DNA of 64,000 nt from Candidatus Rokuibacteriota bacterium (lineage in GTDB: Bacteria; Methylomirabilota; Methylomirabilia; Rokubacteriales; CSP1-6): positions 1 to 64,000 of the forward strand of contig QHSP01000031.1 of the NCBI GenBank assembly GCA_003220495.1. The letters are read 5' to 3'. The notes below the pieces were generated by a model. That model saw nothing but the letters and a program-made list of their open reading frames with translations. It was not told the DNA's origin and did not search any database. Made by a program: the position numbers and the translations under genes. This document shows, piece by piece, positions 60,210-64,000 of the stretch. Every line of letters begins with the position of its first letter. The stretch's first letter is position 1.

Positions 60210-61262
60210 TCAGGGCGTGCCGCGCGAGAAGAGAAAGGCCAGCTGGTCGTTGCCGCTCGCGAGGTGATAGGAGGCGAGCACCACCAGCACGAGGCCGATC
60301 GCGATCGGCGCCGCCGTCAGCCAGCGCGGCCGAGCCGAGTCCGCGACGCCGATATGCGGAATGGTCACCAGCACGGGCAGCTTGCTGAACGCCTGGAGCT
60401 CCTCGACCGAATGGAACGAGCCGTCGAGCCGCTCGGCCAGCAGCACCGCGAGCGCCGCCACTCCGAGGCCGAGGCCCGCGCCGAACAGAAAGAACAAGAG
60501 ACGCCGGGGCGCGACCGCGTGCCGCGCGGGGCCAGCCGGATCCAGGATCCTGAACTCCTCCCCCACCGCGGCGGTCGCCTTCGGCGAGCGCTCGAGCGCC
60601 GTGATCTCCGCCTTCAGTCGGATGACGTCCGGATGCTGAGCGGTGTAGACCTCCTGCATCTGCATCAATTCCTGGTTCAGCCGGGTGAGCCGGGCGCCGC
60701 TCGCCTGCCGCACCAGGATCTTCGCGTTCTCCTCGACGTAGAAGGCGGCCAGAACGTTCGCGACCCGCGCCACCGTCTCAGGATCGCGCGCGCGAAACGT
60801 GATGCCGAAGGCCACGGTGGTCGGACGCCCCGCGGGCTCGGCCCTCACGAGCTTCACCTGGATGTCGCGCCGTAACCGCTCGACCGCGCTCGCGTGCGCG
60901 CCCCACTCCCGGAGCTCGGGATAGAGATCGAACGATGCCATGAGCGCCATGAGCCGGGCCTGGCTCAGCACTTCCTGGCCGATCGTCTGCAGGCGAGTCT
61001 CGAGCTCGCCGGCGATCAGCGATTTCCCGCTTCCCTCCGTGGTTCCGGGATGCTCGACCAGCACCGTCGCCGTCGCGCGATAGATGTCGGGCAGCGACAT
61101 CGCGATGGTCGCGACTCCGGCGAAGATCACGAGAAAGGCTATGGCCGCCAGCCACGCGTGGCGGCGTAAGGCGGTCAGCGCGCGCGTCGTCGCGCCGCCG
61201 CCGTCGTTGCGCGCCGCGCGGCTCACGAGCGTCTCGCCTGGCTCTCGCTGCGCCATGGCCAT
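60210..61262 (-). CDS. Polysaccharide chain-length / Wzz-GumC-type membrane protein
   Basis: The 350 residues have two membrane helices, near 32-54 (AWLAAIAFLVIFAGVATIAMSL) and 318-338 (APIAIGLVLVVLASYHLA), around a periplasmic coiled-coil region. DIYRATATVLVEHPG follows the first helix, and LTRLNQELMQMQEVYTAQHPDVIRLKAEITALE marks the helix bundle. No tyrosine-kinase domain is attached. It lies 1 base after the exporter gene. Together they suggest a Wzx/Wzy or synthase-dependent exopolysaccharide system whose remaining genes are outside the window. Confidence 0.88.
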   Translation of the reverse strand: MAMAQREPGETLVSRAARNDGGGATTRALTALRRHAWLAAIAFLVIFAGVATIAMSLPDIYRATATVLVEHPGTTEGSGKSLIAGELETRLQTIGQEVLSQARLMALMASFDLYPELREWGAHASAVERLRRDIQVKLVRAEPAGRPTTVAFGITFRARDPETVARVANVLAAFYVEENAKILVRQASGARLTRLNQELMQMQEVYTAQHPDVIRLKAEITALERSPKATAAVGEEFRILDPAGPARHAVAPRRLLFFLFGAGLGLGVAALAVLLAERLDGSFHSVEELQAFSKLPVLVTIPHIGVADSARPRWLTAAPIAIGLVLVVLASYHLASGNDQLAFLFSRGTP

Positions 61263-61263
61263 C

Positions 61264-61833
61264 TCAAGGCACGATCAGCGTGTCGCCGGGCCGGAGCAGG
61301 AAGGTCTCCAGCTGACCGTCGGAGACGACCTTGTCGTAGTCGCACGGAATCCGCGTCACCGTCGAGCCCTCCACGCGCAGGATCACCATCTTCGATCGAC
61401 GAGCAAAATCATTGAATCCTCCCGCGAGGGCGATGGCATCGAGGACGGACGCGCGGCTCCCGACGTCGTAGCGGCCGGGCTTCCGCACCTCGCCGAGCAC
61501 CGCGACCTTGCGGCTGCGGATCTCCCGAACGATGACCGACACTTCCGGCGACGCGATGAACTTGGCCAGCCGCCTGGTCAGATCGGCCTTGAGCTGCTTG
61601 GGGGTGACACCGGCGGCCTGCACGTCGTCGAGCAGCGGCAGGGAGATCTTGCCGTCGGGTCGAACCGGAACCGTCCGGCTGAGGCCGGCGTTGTTCCACA
61701 CGGTGACGTCGAGGATGTCCTCGGGGCCGATCGTGTACTCGTTCGTCGGAGCCGGCGGCGCGGCGAGGGAGCTTCCAGTCCCTAGCCCCAGCGCCGCCGC
61801 TGCGACCGCCGCACCCGCCCATCGCGTCCACAT
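61264..61833 (-). CDS. Polysaccharide export protein (Wza/SLBB type)
   Basis: ATG 61833 follows GGAGG, giving 189 residues with a signal peptide (cleavage near SLAAP). The Poly_export domain reads NEYTIGPEDILDVTVWNNAGLSRTVPVRPDGKISLPLLDDVQAAGVTPKQLKADLTRRL, followed by one SLBB-like unit VAVLGEVRKPGRYDVGSRASVLDAIALAGGF. It is shorter than E. coli Wza (which has more SLBB domains and a C-terminal helix) and has no clear lipobox. Forms a periplasmic/outer-membrane channel for polysaccharide. Operon with the Wzz-type gene. Confidence 0.9.
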   Translation of the reverse strand: MWTRWAGAAVAAAALGLGTGSSLAAPPAPTNEYTIGPEDILDVTVWNNAGLSRTVPVRPDGKISLPLLDDVQAAGVTPKQLKADLTRRLAKFIASPEVSVIVREIRSRKVAVLGEVRKPGRYDVGSRASVLDAIALAGGFNDFARRSKMVILRVEGSTVTRIPCDYDKVVSDGQLETFLLRPGDTLIVP

Positions 61834-62122
61834 CGCCGCGCCTCCGCGAGACCCGTTCGCTACGGACTCATGGGTCCGATTGCCCAACCGCACTACCACG
61901 ATAGAGGTGGAACCCCGCTGGGTACCACTCGGAGAATCCCCGATACGTCGGCGGAAATTCCCCGTAGCTGCCGGGCGCGCCCTTCCCAGAAATTCGTCGG
62001 GGTCGCGCGAACGATGAGTGCTGACGCTCACGGCCTCCTTGACGGCACGGTCGGCGCCGGAGCAGTATCGCTCCCGGGCAGGCCGTAACAGCGACCGGCT
62101 CCGGCCCGGGAAGGGAGAGCGC

Positions 62123-63169
62123 ATGGACTTCGGGATCTTCACGGAGCAGATACGGCGCGGGAGCAGTCAGGGCGAATGGTTCCGCGAGCTGCTCGAGCTC
62201 GCGGACGCGGGAGAGCAGTGGGGCCTCGACGTCGTATGGATGGCGGAGATGCTCGTCAACCCCGCCCGCTCGGTCCTATCGGCGCCGCTGCTGGTGGCGA
62301 GCTGGATCGTGGCCCGAACGCGCCGCCTGCGCGTGGGGACCGCCGTTCAGCTGTTGCCATTGAACCATCCGCTCCGCGTCGCCGGCGAGGTCGCGACGCT
62401 CGATCATCTGAGCCAGGGACGGTTCGACTTCGGGATCGGCCGCAGCGGCGGCCCGCGCGCGTACGACGCGCTCGGTGTCCCGTACGAGGAGAGTCAGGCG
62501 CGCTTCTTCGAAGCGCTGGAGATCATTCTCACGGCGTGGAAGGGCGAGCCCTTCAGCTACGAGGGCAAGTTCTATCGCTTCAGCGAAACGACGGTCACAC
62601 CGCGCCCGCATCAGCAGCCGCATCCCCCGGTTCGGATGGCCGCGACGACCGCTGAAACGTTTCCCCAAGTCGGCCGGATGGGTTTATCGATCTTCGTGGG
62701 ACTTCGCGGCATGGCCACCCCCGAGCTGGCCGTGCACGTGAAGCGCTACCGCGAAGCCTGGCGGGAAGCCGGCCATCCCGGCGACGGCGACGTGTGCCTG
62801 CGAATTCCCGTGTACGCCGCTCCCACCGAGAAGGCCGCGCTGGAAGAGCCGAAAGAGACGATCATGTACTACTTCCAGCGCCAGGCCGATCTGACCCGCG
62901 CGCCGGTCGGACGCGCCGGCACCGGCCCGGCCGAGCGACGGATCACGCAGGCCAGGACGCTGTCGAGCCTCTCGTATCCCGAGATCCTCAGCACCAAGGT
63001 CGCGTTCGGGACGGGCCCGGCGCTCGTGGATCGCTTCGCCCAGCTCCGGGAAGAGCTCAGCCTGAACGGCGTCGCGGCGGAGCTGAACCCCGGCGGGCTC
63101 CTGCCGATGGAGCAAGAGAAGCGCAGCCTCGAGCTCCTCACGCAGCAGGTGATGCCAAGGTTCAAATAA
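62123..63169 (+). CDS. LLM-class flavin-dependent oxidoreductase
   Basis: ATG 62123 follows AAGGGAGAG, giving 348 residues. Luciferase-like landmarks: MDFGIFTEQIRRGSSQGEWFRELLELADAGEQWGLDVVWMAEM, ARTRRLRVGTAVQLLPLNHPLRVAGEVATLDHLSQGRFDFGIGRSGG, YEGKFYRFSETTVTPRPHQQPHPPVRMAA. It is the fourth LLM protein in the window and nearest in pattern to those at 3-5 kb. It is followed by an enoyl-CoA hydratase gene after 12 bases, likely one operon. Confidence 0.88.
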   Translation: MDFGIFTEQIRRGSSQGEWFRELLELADAGEQWGLDVVWMAEMLVNPARSVLSAPLLVASWIVARTRRLRVGTAVQLLPLNHPLRVAGEVATLDHLSQGRFDFGIGRSGGPRAYDALGVPYEESQARFFEALEIILTAWKGEPFSYEGKFYRFSETTVTPRPHQQPHPPVRMAATTAETFPQVGRMGLSIFVGLRGMATPELAVHVKRYREAWREAGHPGDGDVCLRIPVYAAPTEKAALEEPKETIMYYFQRQADLTRAPVGRAGTGPAERRITQARTLSSLSYPEILSTKVAFGTGPALVDRFAQLREELSLNGVAAELNPGGLLPMEQEKRSLELLTQQVMPRFK

Positions 63170-63181
63170 GGAGCGTTCCCG

Positions 63182-63988
63182 ATGGCCACCCGCGACAACG
63201 GCGCCACGAAATTCGAGACCGTCCGCTACGAGCCCAAGGGCGCCATCTGCCACATCGTCCTGAACCGCCCGGAGAAGCTCAACGCCGCCACTGATCAGCT
63301 CGTCGAAGAGGTCAACGACGCCCTCTTCGAGTTCGACGCCGATCCCGAGCTGAAGGTCGCGATCATCAGCGGCGCCGGTCGGGCCTTCTGCTCCGGCGCC
63401 GACGTGCGTCAGCGCCAGCTCCGCACACGTGAGGAGCTCAAGCGACTGGGCGGGCCCGCCGGCCGGCGCTCGCGCGAGAACGGCCTCGGCGACGCCGTCA
63501 ACTGGAAGCCCGTGATCGCCGCGGTGCACGGCTACGCGCTCGGGCTCGGCTACTCGCTCTCTCAGTCCTGCGATCTGGTCGTGGCGGCCGCCGGCACGAA
63601 GTTCCAGATCCGCGAGGTGCAGCGCGGGCTCGCCAGCGGCCAGCACTGGGTGGCGACCTGGTTCTGGACGGGCAGCCGCTTCGCGAATGAGGTCGCCCTG
63701 ACCGGCCGCATGTTCACCGCCGAAGAAGCGCTCCAGCATGGCATGGTGAACCGCGTGGTCCCCGCCGAGCAGACGATCGCCGCCGCCGAGGCGCTGGCCG
63801 CGGAGATCCTCGAGAACCCGCCGCTCGCGGTCCGCGCCAACGTGCGGGTCATGCGCTGGTTCGTCAACGAGATGCAGCGCCAGTCACGCATGTACACCCA
63901 GGGACTCAGTCTGCACCTGAGCGAAGACTTCCAAGAATCCGCCCGCGCCTTCATCGAAAAGCGCAAGCCCACGTTCAGAGGCCGCTAA
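63182..63988 (+). CDS. Enoyl-CoA hydratase/isomerase family protein
   Basis: The 268-residue protein has a crotonase fold. Oxyanion-hole segments are AGRAFCSGADVR and HGYALGLGYSLSQSCDLVVAA. EVQRGLASGQHWV corresponds to the region of the catalytic Glu. RVVPAEQTIAAAEALAAEI and NPPLAVRANVRVMRW complete the fold. It acts on acyl-CoA (hydration, isomerisation or ring opening). The fold's usual second catalytic Glu is not obvious. It ends at the window edge with a complete stop. Confidence 0.92.
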   Translation: MATRDNGATKFETVRYEPKGAICHIVLNRPEKLNAATDQLVEEVNDALFEFDADPELKVAIISGAGRAFCSGADVRQRQLRTREELKRLGGPAGRRSRENGLGDAVNWKPVIAAVHGYALGLGYSLSQSCDLVVAAAGTKFQIREVQRGLASGQHWVATWFWTGSRFANEVALTGRMFTAEEALQHGMVNRVVPAEQTIAAAEALAAEILENPPLAVRANVRVMRWFVNEMQRQSRMYTQGLSLHLSEDFQESARAFIEKRKPTFRGR

Positions 63989-64000
63989 GCGACCGTCCGA

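Noticed and set aside
61834-62122. Gap between the divergent Wza-type and LLM genes
   Set aside because: No coding frame with a ribosome site and no clear palindrome; presumably just the two promoters.
1-64000. Possible CRISPR, prophage, transposon or secondary-metabolite cluster
   Set aside because: No spaced direct repeats, integrase, transposase, terminal inverted repeats, capsid or synthase gene was seen in any region.

Overview
The window is gene-dense and high in GC (by eye about two thirds). It has frequent GTG starts, strong GGAGG-type ribosome sites, many 4-base stop/start overlaps, and no rRNA, tRNA, CRISPR array, transposase or phage gene that I could recognise. Lipoproteins with lipoboxes, a PagL-like outer-membrane barrel, an OmpA-domain lipoprotein and a Wza-type exporter indicate a Gram-negative (diderm) bacterium. 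The mix of LLM flavin monooxygenases, amidohydrolases, VOC proteins, tricarboxylate (Tct) and peptide or aromatic-type ABC transporters, and UbiD-like decarboxylase resembles uncultured soil and groundwater lineages such as Rokubacteria/Methylomirabilota. A soil proteobacterium is an alternative. The lineage is an inference from gene content only.

Layout. 1-5.2 kb: a cupin cut by the window edge, an alpha/beta hydrolase, then a plus-strand run of DoxX, a double-VOC protein and two LLM flavin oxidoreductases. 5.2-8.7 kb: GNAT-like protein, MaoC hydratase with a D-2-hydroxyacid dehydrogenase, and an amidohydrolase. 8.7-13.8 kb: a minus-strand TetR / PaaA-like diiron protein / class II aldolase operon, divergent from a TctA-TctB fusion permease plus a P-loop protein, with a palindromic operator candidate between them. 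13.8-21.6 kb: stress genes (USP, CBS, SodC), a PLP decarboxylase, a VOC protein with a clear terminator, a lipoprotein protease, a DUF1344 protein, a hydrolase and an orphan peptide-type binding protein. 21.6-26.8 kb: a hydrolase gene remnant, an SDR/LLM pair, a PagL-like barrel, a DUF4239 protein, an FAH-family enzyme and a small lipoprotein.

26.8-35.2 kb is the most coherent catabolic island. Aldo/keto reductase, FAD monooxygenase, ABC ATPase and binding protein run plus. They converge on a minus-strand operon of Rieske dioxygenase alpha and beta plus two ABC permeases. A mandelate-racemase-type enzyme is divergent from that operon. Together they look like uptake plus oxidation of an aromatic or other anionic substrate. 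35.2-42.4 kb: OmpA lipoprotein, a DmsA-like molybdoenzyme, and a dipeptide-type ABC set with permeases and binding protein but no ATPase. 42.4-53.4 kb: site-2-type protease, beta-helix protein, a second dipeptide-type system with two permeases and two ATPases, whose binding protein is separated from them by an opposing hydrolase and TetR gene, and a TctC binding protein. 53.4-64 kb: MFS permease, a PilB/GspE-type ATPase with c-di-GMP-binding-type N-terminal repeats, amidohydrolase, phosphodiesterase, UbiD-like decarboxylase, a Wza/Wzz-type pair, and LLM oxidoreductase plus enoyl-CoA hydratase.

There is no stretch above 300 bases without a gene. The longest gaps, 21572-21863 and 61834-62122, hold a hydrolase remnant and nothing recognisable, respectively. 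The window has no single dominant new system. The best candidates for novelty are the catabolic island with its split transporter, the double-VOC/LLM cluster, and several enzymes whose catalytic residues depart from their families.
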